DNA of 64,000 bases from Sphingomonas zeae (GCF_014197135.1 NZ_JACIFA010000001.1:372001-436000); one strand, 5' to 3'; shown: positions 28,685-37,780, counted from the first letter of the stretch. The notes: a model not told the origin generated them from the sequence alone. Translations and numbers: made by a program.

Positions 28685-29563
28685 ATGACCGCGCTGATCG
28701 CCGACTATTATCGCCACCTCACGGTCGACCTGCGCCGCTCCGATCATACGGTGCGCGCCTATGTCGCTACGGCGGAGCGACTTTATGGCTTTCTGTCCGG
28801 GCATTGGGGTGAGGCGATCGATGGCGCGGCGCTGGCCCGCGTGACCGCCGCCGACCTGCGCGCCTTCCTCGCCGCGCGTCGGGGGCAGGGGCTCACCGCC
28901 GCCTCCACCGCGCGCGAATTGTCGGCGGTGCGGACCTTCCTCCACTGGGCCGGGGTCGAGCCGCCGCCGCTCAAAGGCCCCCGCCGCAAGCGCAGCCTGC
29001 CACGTCCGCAATCCCCCGCCGACATCATGGCGCTGGGCGAAGACATTGCCGAGAATGCCGCCGAGCCGTGGATCGCGGCGCGCGACTGGGCGGTGCTGCT
29101 GCTGCTCTATGGCGCGGGGTTGCGCATCGGTGAAGCGATGGCGCTGCCCGCCGATATCCTGCCGCTAGGAGAGACGATCCGGGTCTTGGGCAAGCGCGGC
29201 AAGACGCGGATGGTGCCGCTGCTTCCCGAACTGCGCGCCGCGATTGAGGATTATGCCCGCCAAAGCCCCTATCCGCTCATTCCGAACGAGCCACTGTTCC
29301 GCGGGGCGAAGGGCGGACCGCTCTCGCCCGCGATCATCCGCCGCTCGGTGCAGGCGGCGCGGGAGCGGCTGGGGCTGGGCGGGCGGACGACGCCCCATGC
29401 GCTGCGGCACAGCTTCGCCACCCATTTGCTGGGGCGGGGGGCGGATTTACGTCAGCTTCAGGAACTGCTCGGCCATGCGAGCCTGAGTTCGACGCAAATC
29501 TACACGGCAGTCGATGCCGCGCACCTGCTTGACATCTATCGCACCGCGCATCCCCGCGCCTAG
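28685..29563 (+). CDS. xerC: Tyrosine recombinase XerC
   Basis: A 292-aa site-specific recombinase that should resolve chromosome dimers at dif with XerD. N-terminal SAM-like domain (about 1-90). Catalytic residues visible: Arg in GAGLRIGEAM, Lys in GKRGKTRMVPL, HALRHSFATHL (His, Arg), His in LGHASLSSTQIY and the nucleophile Tyr after it. The C-terminal LLDIYRTAHPRA is typical of alphaproteobacterial XerC rather than XerD. Convergent with the DedA gene, overlapping by 4 nt. dif is not seen here. Confidence 0.93.
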   Translation: MTALIADYYRHLTVDLRRSDHTVRAYVATAERLYGFLSGHWGEAIDGAALARVTAADLRAFLAARRGQGLTAASTARELSAVRTFLHWAGVEPPPLKGPRRKRSLPRPQSPADIMALGEDIAENAAEPWIAARDWAVLLLLYGAGLRIGEAMALPADILPLGETIRVLGKRGKTRMVPLLPELRAAIEDYARQSPYPLIPNEPLFRGAKGGPLSPAIIRRSVQAARERLGLGGRTTPHALRHSFATHLLGRGADLRQLQELLGHASLSSTQIYTAVDAAHLLDIYRTAHPRA

Positions 29564-30165
29564 CGTTCCCCGCGCGGTTTCCAGGTGAAGACCCGCCAGA
29601 GATAGCCGCCGATCATCAGCACGGTCATCGCGATTGCGGCGGGGCCGACATAGCGGTTGATCGCCTCGAAATTGGCGCCCAACCACAGGCCCGCATAAGC
29701 CAGGATCGCGTTCCAGATCGTGCTGCCTGCAAAGGTCCAGAGCAGGAATCTGGCCAGCGGCATCCGCGTGATCCCGGCGGGCAGCGAGATCATCGTGCGA
29801 AAGGCGGGCATGAAGCGGAAGACGAACACCACCCATCCGCCATGCCGTACGAAGAACAGGTGCAGCCGCTCGACATCACGCCACTCCATGGTCAGCCAGC
29901 GGCCATGTTTGTCGACAAAGGGGCGGAATCGCTCATAGCCGATATAGCGGCCGACCGCATACCAGGCGTAATTGCCGATCGTCGTGCCCGCCGTGCCCCA
30001 CAGGATCAACGGAACCATCGCCATGTCCCCACGCGCGACCGCCATGCCGCCCAGGCCCATAATGACCTCGGACGGGATGGGCGGCAGGATATTCTCCAGC
30101 GCCATCAGCAGGAAAATCCCGAAATAGCCGCCCCAGGCGATGAGGTTGAGGATGAAATCGGTCAT
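29560..30165 (-). CDS. DedA family membrane protein
   Basis: A 201-aa inner-membrane protein of the DedA/VTT family, linked to undecaprenyl-phosphate and lipid flipping and to proton-motive-force homeostasis. Motifs: FLLMALENILPPIPSEVIMGLGG (re-entrant loop), GNYAWYAVGRYIG and FRFMPAFRTMISLPAGITRM, the conserved F/G..R.xP...G block. Start ATG at 30165; the longer frame contains no family sequence. Overlaps xerC at its end. Confidence 0.93.
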   Translation of the reverse strand: MTDFILNLIAWGGYFGIFLLMALENILPPIPSEVIMGLGGMAVARGDMAMVPLILWGTAGTTIGNYAWYAVGRYIGYERFRPFVDKHGRWLTMEWRDVERLHLFFVRHGGWVVFVFRFMPAFRTMISLPAGITRMPLARFLLWTFAGSTIWNAILAYAGLWLGANFEAINRYVGPAAIAMTVLMIGGYLWRVFTWKPRGER

Positions 30166-30233
30166 GGATGCAGGGATGTACCGATGAGGGGCGGGGCGGT
30201 TCCCCCTGGGATGGATTGAGGTTCGAGTGAAAG

Positions 30234-30274
30234 GTCCACCCATTCCTCCCCTTCCAGGCGAGGAATGGGTGGAC
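30234..30274. repeat. 15-bp perfect palindrome between dedA and lepB
   Basis: GTCCACCCATTCCTC (30234-30248), 11-nt loop, GAGGAATGGGTGGAC (30260-30274). It lies between the divergent dedA and lepB starts. Arms carry the ATTCCTC seen in the REPIN ends, so it may be a relative. It could also be an operator. Confidence 0.7.
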
Positions 30275-30353
30275 GTCGATCCGCCTCGGCAAGAGACCGA
30301 GTCGCTCGATAGCGCTACTTGACGACGGGGGCAGCTTGCGCGAACCCGACGGC

Positions 30354-31172
30354 ATGGCCGACACCCCGCAAAAGTCACCTGAAACGTCGCCCGAAAAATC
30401 GGAGGCGAAGGATACGTTGCGCTTCTTCCTGAAGCTGGCGCTATTCGTCTTCATCCTGCGCAGCCTGATCGTGACGTCCTTCGTCATCCCGTCGGAATCG
30501 ATGCTGCCGCGCCTCTTGATCGGCGACTATCTGTTCGTGACCAAGTGGAACTACGGCTATTCGCGCTGGTCCTTTCCCTTCGGTCTGCCGCTATTGCCCG
30601 GCCGTATCCTGGGTCGCGACCCGGCGCGCGGCGACGTGGTGGTGTTCCGCTCGCCGGAGCCCGACGATCATGACGTCATCAAGCGGGTAATCGGCCTGCC
30701 GGGCGATACCATCCAGGTGACGAACGGCCAGATCATCCTGAACGGTCGTCCAGTGCCGAAGCAGCGGATCGCCGACTTCATCCTGCCGCTGACCCCGAAT
30801 TTCGGTGCCGACAAGTGCGGCCCCTTCCTCGACACGATCGCGGGCAAGCCGGTCTGCCGCTATACTCAGTTTCGGGAGACGCTGCCCGACGGCAAGAGCT
30901 ACAATGTGCTCGACCAGGGCAATTTCCCCGAGGCGGACGACACGGGCGTTTACCGAGTGCCGGCCGACCATGTATTCCTGATGGGCGACAATCGCGATGA
31001 CTCGGCGGATAGTCGCTTCGCACCGCCGCGCGGCATGGGACTGATCCCGATGAATCGGCTTGAGGGGCGCGCCGCCGTGACCTTCTTCTCGACCGACGGC
31101 TCGGCCGAGTGGATCAAGCCCTGGACCTGGGTGTCGGCCGCGCGCTGGAATAGGATCGGAGAAGGGTTTTGA
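30354..31172 (+). CDS. lepB: Signal peptidase I
   Basis: A 272-aa inner-membrane endopeptidase that cleaves Sec signal peptides in the periplasm. One N-terminal transmembrane helix after about 25 residues (LRFFLKLALFVFILRSLIV). Catalytic Ser in VIPSESMLPRL and Lys in DHDVIKRVIGLPGD; box D MGDNRDDSADSRF. Start ATG at 30354; a TTG at 30336 is in frame but less likely. Overlaps rnc by 3 nt. Confidence 0.96.
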   Translation: MADTPQKSPETSPEKSEAKDTLRFFLKLALFVFILRSLIVTSFVIPSESMLPRLLIGDYLFVTKWNYGYSRWSFPFGLPLLPGRILGRDPARGDVVVFRSPEPDDHDVIKRVIGLPGDTIQVTNGQIILNGRPVPKQRIADFILPLTPNFGADKCGPFLDTIAGKPVCRYTQFRETLPDGKSYNVLDQGNFPEADDTGVYRVPADHVFLMGDNRDDSADSRFAPPRGMGLIPMNRLEGRAAVTFFSTDGSAEWIKPWTWVSAARWNRIGEGF

Positions 31173-31834
31173 GCGCGCTCGATGACTGGCTGGCCGGTAT
31201 CCTGGGCCGTGCGCCGAACGACACCGCCCCCTTCCACCGCGCGCTGACCCATGGCAGCCAGGCGGCCGAGAATTACGAGCGGCTGGAGTTTCTGGGCGAC
31301 CGGGTGCTCGGCCTCATCATGGCGGAATGGCTGTGGGAGCAATTCCCCGCCGAGCCCGAGGGGCAGCTGTCGCGCCGTCTCAATACGCTGGTGACGGGCG
31401 CCGTCTGCGCCGATGTCGCGCGCGACCTGGGGGTGCGCGAGCATCTGCGGCTGGGCAAGCAGGCGCGCGACGACGGGGCCTCGGACAGCGACAATGTGCT
31501 GGGCGACGTGATGGAGGCGCTGATCGGGGCTTGGTATCGCGAGGCGGGGCTGGAGGCGGCGCGCGCCTTCATTCACAAGGCCTGGGGCGACCGGGTGCAT
31601 TCGCAGGGGAAGGCACCGCAGCATCCCAAGTCTGCGCTTCAGGAATGGGCCGCCGCGCACAACCGTAAGGCGCCGGAATATGTGGTGACCGATCGCTCGG
31701 GTCCGCACCATGCGCCGCGCTTCACCGTGACGGTGCGGGTCGGTCGCACGGCGGAGGCGAGTGCGTCGGGGGCCAATAAGCAGGAAGCCGAGACGGCCGC
31801 GGCGAAAGCATTGTTGGCGAAGTTGAAGGCTTGA
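31169..31834 (+). CDS. rnc: Ribonuclease III
   Basis: A 221-aa double-strand RNA endonuclease. TTG start overlapping the lepB stop (TTGA), with GGAGAAGGG upstream. Catalytic ERLEFLGDRVLGL motif and DNVLGDVMEALIGA, then a C-terminal dsRNA-binding domain from PKSALQEWAAAHNRKAPEY to NKQEAETAAAKALL. lepB-rnc is the classical alphaproteobacterial order; era follows after one small opposite gene. Confidence 0.97.
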   Translation: MSALDDWLAGILGRAPNDTAPFHRALTHGSQAAENYERLEFLGDRVLGLIMAEWLWEQFPAEPEGQLSRRLNTLVTGAVCADVARDLGVREHLRLGKQARDDGASDSDNVLGDVMEALIGAWYREAGLEAARAFIHKAWGDRVHSQGKAPQHPKSALQEWAAAHNRKAPEYVVTDRSGPHHAPRFTVTVRVGRTAEASASGANKQEAETAAAKALLAKLKA

Positions 31835-31884
31835 GCGGGTAGGCGAGGTCGAAGGCCACGCCCCGACCTCGCCCGGAAACCGAA

Positions 31885-32106
31885 TTACTTGCCCTTGGCG
31901 GCCGCCGCCTGCTTCTTGGCCTGCACCTTCGCCCGGTGATGGCCGATCGCACAGCCTGCCGCCGCGCCGAGCACGGCATGGCCCTTGCCGACGAAATGCC
32001 CGCCGACGCCGCCCACGGCCGCGCCCTTCAGGCAACCCTTGGCCGAGGCGGGGCCGGCGACGGTCAGCAGCGCGGCGGCCGACAGGGCGGTGAGAAGGGT
32101 CTTCAT
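31885..32106 (-). CDS. Small exported glycine-rich protein
   Basis: A 73-aa protein with a signal peptide (MKTLLTALSAAALLTVAGPASA), a Gly/Ala stretch GGVGGHFVGKGHAVLGAAAG resembling a glycine zipper, and a basic Lys/Ala tail. ATG at 32106 with GGAGAGATGCC upstream. Faces against rnc and era and interrupts the usual rnc-era pair. Likely an envelope protein; function unknown. Confidence 0.7.
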   Translation of the reverse strand: MKTLLTALSAAALLTVAGPASAKGCLKGAAVGGVGGHFVGKGHAVLGAAAGCAIGHHRAKVQAKKQAAAAKGK

Positions 32107-32244
32107 GGCATCTCTCCTTGCGTCTCAAATCGTGGCCGGAAAAATGCGCGTGGGGCGGTGGCCGTTCCGTGATGCGACCATTACATTCCGTCCATGTGGG
32201 CTGGCCGTTGCGGGAAGGGGGCCGAACCTGTACCGCTGGCGGCC

Positions 32245-33141
32245 ATGACTGAACAACGTTGCGGCCTCGTCGCCGTCGTCGGCGCGCCCAATGCCGGCAA
32301 ATCCACCCTCGTCAACGCGCTGGTCGGCCAGAAGGTCGCGATCGTCAGCCCCAAGGCACAGACGACCCGCGCCAAGCTGCTCGGGGTCGCGATCGAGGGG
32401 GATGCCCAGATCCTGCTGGTCGACACCCCCGGCATCTTCGAGCCCAAGCGCCGCCTGGACCGCGCGATGGTCGCCGCCGCCTGGGAAGGCGCGGAGGGCG
32501 CCGACATCCTGGCGCTGGTCGTCGACGGCAAGGGCGGCATCGGCCCCAAGATCCACGCCATCGCCCAATCGATCGCGCATCGGCCCGAGCCGAAGCACCT
32601 GATCCTCAACAAGGTCGACATCGCCGACAAGGCGCGGCTGTTGACCCATGCCGAAAAGCTGAACGAGGTCGTCCAGTTCGACGAAACCTGGTTCATCTCG
32701 GCCCAGACCGGCGACGGCCTGTCCCAGTTGAAGACCCGGCTGGCCTCGCTGATGCCCGAGGGGCCGTGGCATTACCCGGAAGACCAGGTATCCGACGCCA
32801 CCGAGCGCGCGCTGGCCGCCGAGGTGACGCGCGAGCAGATCTATCTCCAGCTCCACGCCGAACTGCCCTATGCCAGCACGGTCGAGACCGAGGCGTATAA
32901 GGAACGCGAGGACGGATCGGTCGAGATCCACCAGCAGATCCTGGTCGAACGCCCGACCCAGCGCGCCATCGTGCTGGGCAAGAACGGTGTGCGGATCAAG
33001 GAAATCGGTGCGCGCGCGCGGGCGCAGCTGTCCGAACTGCTGGGCCAGAAGGTGCATCTGTACCTGCATGTGAAGGTCAAGCCGGGCTGGGACGAGGATC
33101 GCTCGGTGTACAAGGATATCGGGTTGGATTGGGTGGATTGA
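32245..33141 (+). CDS. era: GTPase Era
   Basis: A 298-aa GTPase that binds the 16S rRNA 3' end and assists small-subunit assembly. G1 GAPNAGKST, G2 AQTTRAKLLG, G3 DTPGIFEP, G4 LNKVD, and a C-terminal KH domain with LVERPTQRAIVLGKNGVRIK. Start ATG at 32245 after CGCTGGCGGCC; the frame from 32194 lacks family sequence. Separated from rnc by the small minus-strand gene. Confidence 0.97.
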   Translation: MTEQRCGLVAVVGAPNAGKSTLVNALVGQKVAIVSPKAQTTRAKLLGVAIEGDAQILLVDTPGIFEPKRRLDRAMVAAAWEGAEGADILALVVDGKGGIGPKIHAIAQSIAHRPEPKHLILNKVDIADKARLLTHAEKLNEVVQFDETWFISAQTGDGLSQLKTRLASLMPEGPWHYPEDQVSDATERALAAEVTREQIYLQLHAELPYASTVETEAYKEREDGSVEIHQQILVERPTQRAIVLGKNGVRIKEIGARARAQLSELLGQKVHLYLHVKVKPGWDEDRSVYKDIGLDWVD

Positions 33142-33179
33142 TTTTTCGGGGGTGGGGCTCGGTGAGACACCTTGGCCCT

Positions 33180-33313
33180 CCCCCATCCCCTCCCGCTTGC
33201 GGGAGGGGCGTGCCCAGCCCTAACGGACATGCGCTTCTGTAAACGATGATCGTGTTGTTTATGCTGAAGATGGGCCAAGCAGCGCCCCCCTCCCGCAGGC
33301 GGGAGGGGATGGG
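33180..33313. repeat. Inverted pair of REP-like palindromes
   Basis: CATCCCCTCCCGC..GCGGGAGGGG (about 33187-33209) and CCCCTCCCGC..GCGGGAGGGGATG (about 33286-33311), in opposite orientation around about 75 nt including AAACGATGATCGTG. Lies between era and the end of queG. Confidence 0.65.
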
Positions 33314-33326
33314 GGAGGGCAGGGGA

Positions 33327-34376
33327 CTAGGCCACACCCTCACCAAGCTGCCCCAAGGCCCACTCCACCGCCTCCACCACCACCGGATCATCATCCCCCA
33401 GCAACCCCCGCAACACCGGCACCAGCTCCGCCGCTCCGCTATTTCCCGCCGCGATCGCCGCATTGCGCACCATCCGGTTGCGCCCGATCCGCTTGATCGG
33501 AGAGCCCGAAAACACCTGTCGAAACCCGGCATCATCCAGTGACAGCAAATCCCCCAGCTCCGGCGCGGTCAGTTCGGCGCGGGGATGGAAGGCCATGTTC
33601 GCCTGCGCGGCAGCCGCGAACTTGTTCCAGGGGCATACCGCCAGGCAATCGTCACAGCCATAGATGCGGTTGCCCATCGCCGCCCGGAACTCTTCCGGGA
33701 TCGGTCCGGCATGTTCGATCGTGAGGTACGAGATACAGCGCCGCGCGTCGAGCTGATACGGCGCGGGGAACGCATCCGTCGGGCAGGCCCGCTGGCACGC
33801 ATCGCAGCGCCCGCAGGTGTCGCGCGCCACCGCGTCGGGCTCCAGCGCCAGCGTGGTGTAGATCGCCCCCAGGAACAGCCAGCTGCCATGCTCGCGGCTG
33901 ACCAGATTGGTGTGCTTGCCCTGCCAGCCCAGCCCCGCCGCCTCGGCCAGCGGCTTTTCCATCACCGGCGCGGTATCGACGAAGACCTTGAGGTCGCAAG
34001 CCCCCTCCTGCGCCAGCCAGCGACCCAGCGCCTTCAACTGGCGCTTCACGACACCGTGATAATCCGCGCCCTGCGCATAGACCGAGATGCGGCCGATCCG
34101 CCCTTGATCCGCCAGCCGCATCGGGTCTTCGGCCGGGGCATAGCTGACGCCCAGCGAAATGATGCTCCTGACCTCGGGCCACAGACTGGCGGGGCTTTGT
34201 CGCTGATGCGCGCGGTCCGCCATCCAGATCATCGATCCGTGCCGCCCCTCGGCCAGCCATTGGTGCAGCCGCTCGACCGTCTTGGGCGCGGCATCGGCAT
34301 GGGTGATGCCGACCGCCGCGAAGCCCAGCTCGGCCGCCTTCGCCTTGATCCGGGTTTCCAGCTTGTCTTGCGCCAC
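33327..34376 (-). CDS. queG: Epoxyqueuosine reductase
   Basis: A 349-aa B12- and Fe-S-dependent enzyme that makes queuosine in tRNA from epoxyqueuosine. N-terminal cobalamin-binding region, two 4Fe-4S motifs [12 protein letters not shown] and [13 protein letters not shown], and a C-terminal HEAT-like segment ([21 protein letters not shown] region). ATG at 34376. Divergent from the ABC transporter. Length is normal. Confidence 0.95.
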   Translation of the reverse strand: MAQDKLETRIKAKAAELGFAAVGITHADAAPKTVERLHQWLAEGRHGSMIWMADRAHQRQSPASLWPEVRSIISLGVSYAPAEDPMRLADQGRIGRISVYAQGADYHGVVKRQLKALGRWLAQEGACDLKVFVDTAPVMEKPLAEAAGLGWQGKHTNLVSREHGSWLFLGAIYTTLALEPDAVARDTCGRCDACQRACPTDAFPAPYQLDARRCISYLTIEHAGPIPEEFRAAMGNRIYGCDDCLAVCPWNKFAAAAQANMAFHPRAELTAPELGDLLSLDDAGFRQVFSGSPIKRIGRNRMVRNAAIAAGNSGAAELVPVLRGLLGDDDPVVVEAVEWALGQLGEGVA

Positions 34377-34416
34377 ATACGCCCGCTACCACAGGCGATC
34401 AGGGAGGGACAATCGC

Positions 34417-35334
34417 GTGGACAATCAGTGGGCGGTCAGCGCCTCGGGCCTCGCCAAACGCTTCGGTGACCGACGGGTCGTCGATGGCGTCGACATCGCG
34501 GTGCCGACGGGCGCGGTGTACGGCGTGCTCGGCCCCAATGGTGCGGGCAAGACGACGACGCTGCGGATGCTGCTGGGCATCATCGAACCCGATGAGGGGC
34601 AGCGTAGCCTGCTGGGCCATGCCCATCCGCGCGATGCCAGCGATCTGGTCGGCTATCTGCCCGAGGAGCGCGGCCTGTATCCGGCCATGAAGGCGCGCGA
34701 GGCCATCGCCTTCATGGGGGCGCTGCGCGGGCTTGACTGGCGGGTCGGCCGCACGCGTGCGGTCGAGTTGCTGGAGCAGGCCGGGCTGGGTCATGCCGCC
34801 GACACCAAGATCCGCAAATTGTCCAAGGGTATGGCGCAGCTCGTCCAGCTGCTCGGCTCGGTCGTGCACCGGCCGAAGCTGCTGGTGCTGGACGAGCCCT
34901 TTTCCGGCCTCGACCCGGTCAACCAGGAACGGCTGGAGGCGCTGATCCTGGGAGAGCGGGACCGGGGCGCGACGATCCTGTTCTCCACCCATGTCATGGC
35001 CCATGCCGAGCGGCTGTGCGATCGGCTCGCGATCATCGCGGGCGGGCGTCGTCGGTTCGAGGGGACGGTGGACGAGGCGCGCGGGACCTTGACCGCACGC
35101 GTCCGCTATCGCCCGCGCGATCCGGACCGGGTGACGCCCGAACTTCTGCCCGCCGGTGCGGCGCGCGACGGCGCGGACTGGCGTTTTCCGCTGCCGGATG
35201 GCGGGATCGAGCCGATGCTGGGGCGGTTGCTCGCGGCAGGTGCGGGCATCCTCAATCTGTCGATCGAGCGCCCCAGCCTTCACGAAGCCTTTGTCCGGAT
35301 CGTCGGCGAATCCGTAGAGGAGAAAGCGGCATGA
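34417..35334 (+). CDS. ABC transporter ATP-binding protein (Nat/DrrA-like)
   Basis: A 305-aa ATPase of an ABC-2 exporter. Walker A GPNGAGKTTT, signature LSKGMAQLVQ, Walker B LLVLDEPFSGLDP, H-loop STHVMAH. After the ATPase core, residues about 225-305 form a C-terminal regulatory domain, as in NatA/DrrA-type proteins. GTG start at 34417 with AGGGAGGG upstream. Overlaps its permease by 4 nt. Substrate unknown (sodium efflux in the NatAB prototype). Confidence 0.9.
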   Translation: MDNQWAVSASGLAKRFGDRRVVDGVDIAVPTGAVYGVLGPNGAGKTTTLRMLLGIIEPDEGQRSLLGHAHPRDASDLVGYLPEERGLYPAMKAREAIAFMGALRGLDWRVGRTRAVELLEQAGLGHAADTKIRKLSKGMAQLVQLLGSVVHRPKLLVLDEPFSGLDPVNQERLEALILGERDRGATILFSTHVMAHAERLCDRLAIIAGGRRRFEGTVDEARGTLTARVRYRPRDPDRVTPELLPAGAARDGADWRFPLPDGGIEPMLGRLLAAGAGILNLSIERPSLHEAFVRIVGESVEEKAA

Positions 35335-36557
35335 GCCCGACCCGCCGGTTGATCCGTCAGACCATGACCATCGCGCGGCGTGATTTCGTCGCGACCGTCT
35401 TCACCCCCATTTTCCTGCTGTTCCTGTTCGCGCCGCTCATCATGGTGGCGTTCAGCACCATCGGCGCGTTGGGCGCGGCGCAGGCGGCGGACCATGGCAC
35501 CGACCGGGTGCGTATCGTTGCGATCGTGCCCGAGACGGCGGCCAAGGCCTTTGCCGCCGCCGATCGCCAGTCGCGCGCCATCTTCCGCCGCGACGAGGAG
35601 CCGCCCGAACTGGTCACGCTGACCCCGACGCGCGATCCGGCGGCCCAGGCGCGCGCCGCATTCGAGTCGCCCGACTATGACGCGGCCGCCGTGCTGTACG
35701 GGCCGCTCGACCGGCCGACGATCCTCTATGGTGCGCGGGGCACGCGGGCGGCGGACTATCTGGCGGTGCTGGCGAGCGGCGCGCTGTCGGCCGAGCGGCT
35801 GGGCGGCGAACTCCCCCAGGTTACGCCGCGGAAGCTGCCCTTCTCGCGCCAGCGTGCGACGCTGGGCGGACAGAACCAGACGGCGTTCCTGGCGGTGTTC
35901 GGTGTCTTCTTCCTGACCCTGTTCCTGGCGGGGCAGGTGGTCGGCACCATGGCCGAGGAACGCTCGAACAAGGTGATCGAGGTGCTCGCCGCTGCGGTGC
36001 CGCTGGAGGCGGTGTTCCTCGGCAAGCTGCTCGGCATGTTCGGCGTCGCGGTGCTGTTCATCGGTTTTTGGGGCACCGTGCTGGGCCAGGTGACGAGCGT
36101 GCTGCCGCCCGCCTTTGCCGGGATGGTCGGCGAGCTGTCGCCTGCGGTCGGCCTGCCGATGTTCACCGTCTTGTTCGTCACCTATTTCACCATGGCCTAT
36201 CTGCTGCTCGGATCGGTATTCCTGACGATCGGGGCGCAAGCCTCGACCATGCGCGAAATCCAGATGCTCTCGCTGCCCATCACCATCGTCCAGGTCGGCA
36301 TGTTCACCCTGACGCTGAGTGGGCTGTCGCGGCCCGACGGCTGGCTGGCGCTGGTCGCGGAGGTGTTTCCGCTGTCCTCGCCCTTCGCCATGGCGGGGGT
36401 GGCGGCGGCGCGCGATACGCTGTGGCCCCATGCGGTGGCGTTAGCCTGGCAGGCGCTGTGGGTGGCCCTGTTCGTGACGCTGGGCGCGCGGCTGTTCCGG
36501 CGCGGCGTGCTGCAATCGGGAAGCACGCGGCCCTTCTGGCGGCGCAAGGGTGTGTGA
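35331..36557 (+). CDS. ABC-2 type permease (NatB-like)
   Basis: A 408-aa permease, partner of the preceding ATPase (ATGA overlap). N-terminal helix IFLLFLFAPLIMVAFSTIG, a large extracytoplasmic domain (about 40-180) and then five to six helices. These include FLAVFGVFFLTLFLAGQVVG, MAEERSNKVIEVLAAAVPLEAVFLGKLLG (the NatB coupling motif) and a final LAWQALWVALFVTLGARLF. The EERSNKVIEVL block is diagnostic of the NatB/ABC-2 family. It ends just upstream of a small hairpin and msrB. Confidence 0.88.
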   Translation: MSPTRRLIRQTMTIARRDFVATVFTPIFLLFLFAPLIMVAFSTIGALGAAQAADHGTDRVRIVAIVPETAAKAFAAADRQSRAIFRRDEEPPELVTLTPTRDPAAQARAAFESPDYDAAAVLYGPLDRPTILYGARGTRAADYLAVLASGALSAERLGGELPQVTPRKLPFSRQRATLGGQNQTAFLAVFGVFFLTLFLAGQVVGTMAEERSNKVIEVLAAAVPLEAVFLGKLLGMFGVAVLFIGFWGTVLGQVTSVLPPAFAGMVGELSPAVGLPMFTVLFVTYFTMAYLLLGSVFLTIGAQASTMREIQMLSLPITIVQVGMFTLTLSGLSRPDGWLALVAEVFPLSSPFAMAGVAAARDTLWPHAVALAWQALWVALFVTLGARLFRRGVLQSGSTRPFWRRKGV

Positions 36558-36631
36558 GGCGCTTTCCCTCCCCTGACAGGGAAGGATGGCCCAAGACTTG
36601 TCAGCGCGGGCGCTCCCCCTATCTTGGGTTG

Positions 36632-37120
36632 ATGACCGCTTCGTCTTCCGATCGCCGCGCGTTTCTATCGCTGATGGGGCTCGGGGTTCTGGGCCTGTCC
36701 GCCTGTGGTCATGAGGCCGAGGCGGCGGAGCGCTTTCCGGTCGCGATGAGCGATGCCGCGTGGAAGCAGAAGCTGGGTCCGGCAGCCTATAACGTCCTGC
36801 GGCGCGAAGGGACCGAGCGACCCTATAGCAGTCCGCTCAATGACGAGCACCGCAGCGGCATCTTCGCCTGCAAGGGGTGCGCACAGCCGCTATTCTCGTC
36901 CAGAACCAAGTTCGACAGCGGCACCGGCTGGCCAAGTTTCTGGGCCTCGCTGCCCCGTGCGGTGGCAACGGAGTCCGACCGGTCGCTGCTGATGGAACGG
37001 GTCGAAGTCCATTGCAGCCGCTGCGGCGGGCATCTGGGTCATGTCTTTGATGACGGGCCGAAGCCGACGGGCAAGCGATATTGCATGAACGGCGTGGCGA
37101 TGACGTTTCGGGCGGGGTAA
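36632..37120 (+). CDS. msrB: Peptide-methionine (R)-S-oxide reductase with Tat/lipobox leader
   Basis: A 162-aa enzyme that repairs methionine-R-sulfoxide. Leader SSDRRAFLSLMGLGVLGLSAC has a twin Arg, a hydrophobic stretch and a lipobox-like LSAC. It is therefore probably a Tat-exported lipoprotein, unlike cytoplasmic MsrB. The MsrB core has CKGCAQPLF and CSRCGGHLGHVFDDGP zinc pairs, GTGWPSFW and the catalytic Cys in RYCMNGVAM. Start at 36632. msrA is not nearby. Confidence 0.93.
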   Translation: MTASSSDRRAFLSLMGLGVLGLSACGHEAEAAERFPVAMSDAAWKQKLGPAAYNVLRREGTERPYSSPLNDEHRSGIFACKGCAQPLFSSRTKFDSGTGWPSFWASLPRAVATESDRSLLMERVEVHCSRCGGHLGHVFDDGPKPTGKRYCMNGVAMTFRAG

Positions 37121-37138
37121 GGTTTAGACCACCAATAG

Positions 37139-37165
37139 CCGTTCACGCTGAGCGAAGTCGAAGCG
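37139..37165. repeat. Dispersed intergenic repeat unit (GTTCACGCTGAGCGAAGTCGAA type)
   Basis: The sequence GTTCACGCTGAGCGAAGTCG, with the same orientation rule, recurs as an inverted pair at about 46759-46847 and as a fragment near 15650. It is a short palindromic repeat, not coding. The rest of the msrB-CHAP gap shows nothing else. Confidence 0.65.
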
Positions 37166-37231
37166 GATGTTCCGCGTGATGGGCTGGGCTTCCCCGATCC
37201 CGGTCGATGCAGGCCGGGATTAATCCAAGAC

Positions 37232-37780
37232 TTACTGGATCGGGGCGGCGAAGGTCAGGATGCCGCTGACCCGGCCGCTGTCGCGCGAGGCGATCTGGGT
37301 CACGGGCAGGTCGGCGACGCCGCTCTTGTGGCCCGAATAGATGAAGCCCTTGGTCGGATAGGCCGAGGTGCCCAGGCCGCCATTGGGGCCGTACCAGACC
37401 TTGACCATCGACCAGTCGTTGTTCGGCGAGACGTCGACGGCGCGGACGTCGCGCTCGATGCCGCCGCGGCGCGACCAGTTGGCGTGGGTGAGCAGGACTT
37501 CGCGGTCGCTGACGACCTTGCTGACCATCGCGACATGGCCGACGCGCATCCGGTGGGTGGCTTCAAAGGCAAGGACGGCGCCTTCCTGCGGCGCGTGGCC
37601 CCGGTCGTAGCGACCCTGCGCCTGGCTCCACCAGGTGTTGGCGTTACCGTGGAGGTCGATGCCCGAGATTTCGCGGGCATAGGGTGCGCACTGCCAGAAC
37701 TGCGCGGCAGCGGGGGTGGCCATCATCAGGCCGCACGTTGCCATCAGCGCGAATCGCACTGCGAATACCTTGAACTTCAC
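37232..37780 (-). CDS. Exported CHAP-domain protein
   Basis: A 182-aa protein with a signal peptide (MKFKVFAVRFALMATCGLMM..AAAQ). The CHAP (Cys/His amidohydrolase/peptidase) core has Cys in QCAPYAREISG, the WWSQAQGRYDRGHAP region and His in RVGHVAMVSKVV. Such enzymes cleave peptidoglycan peptides. A C-terminal segment SRDSGRVSGILTFAAPIQ follows. Stand-alone gene; role in wall remodelling is inferred from the family. Confidence 0.88.
   Translation of the reverse strand: MKFKVFAVRFALMATCGLMMATPAAAQFWQCAPYAREISGIDLHGNANTWWSQAQGRYDRGHAPQEGAVLAFEATHRMRVGHVAMVSKVVSDREVLLTHANWSRRGGIERDVRAVDVSPNNDWSMVKVWYGPNGGLGTSAYPTKGFIYSGHKSGVADLPVTQIASRDSGRVSGILTFAAPIQ

Noticed and set aside
28685-29563. Mobile-element integrase
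   Set aside because: Sequence and C-terminus match chromosomal XerC. No att repeats, cargo genes or tRNA end target nearby.
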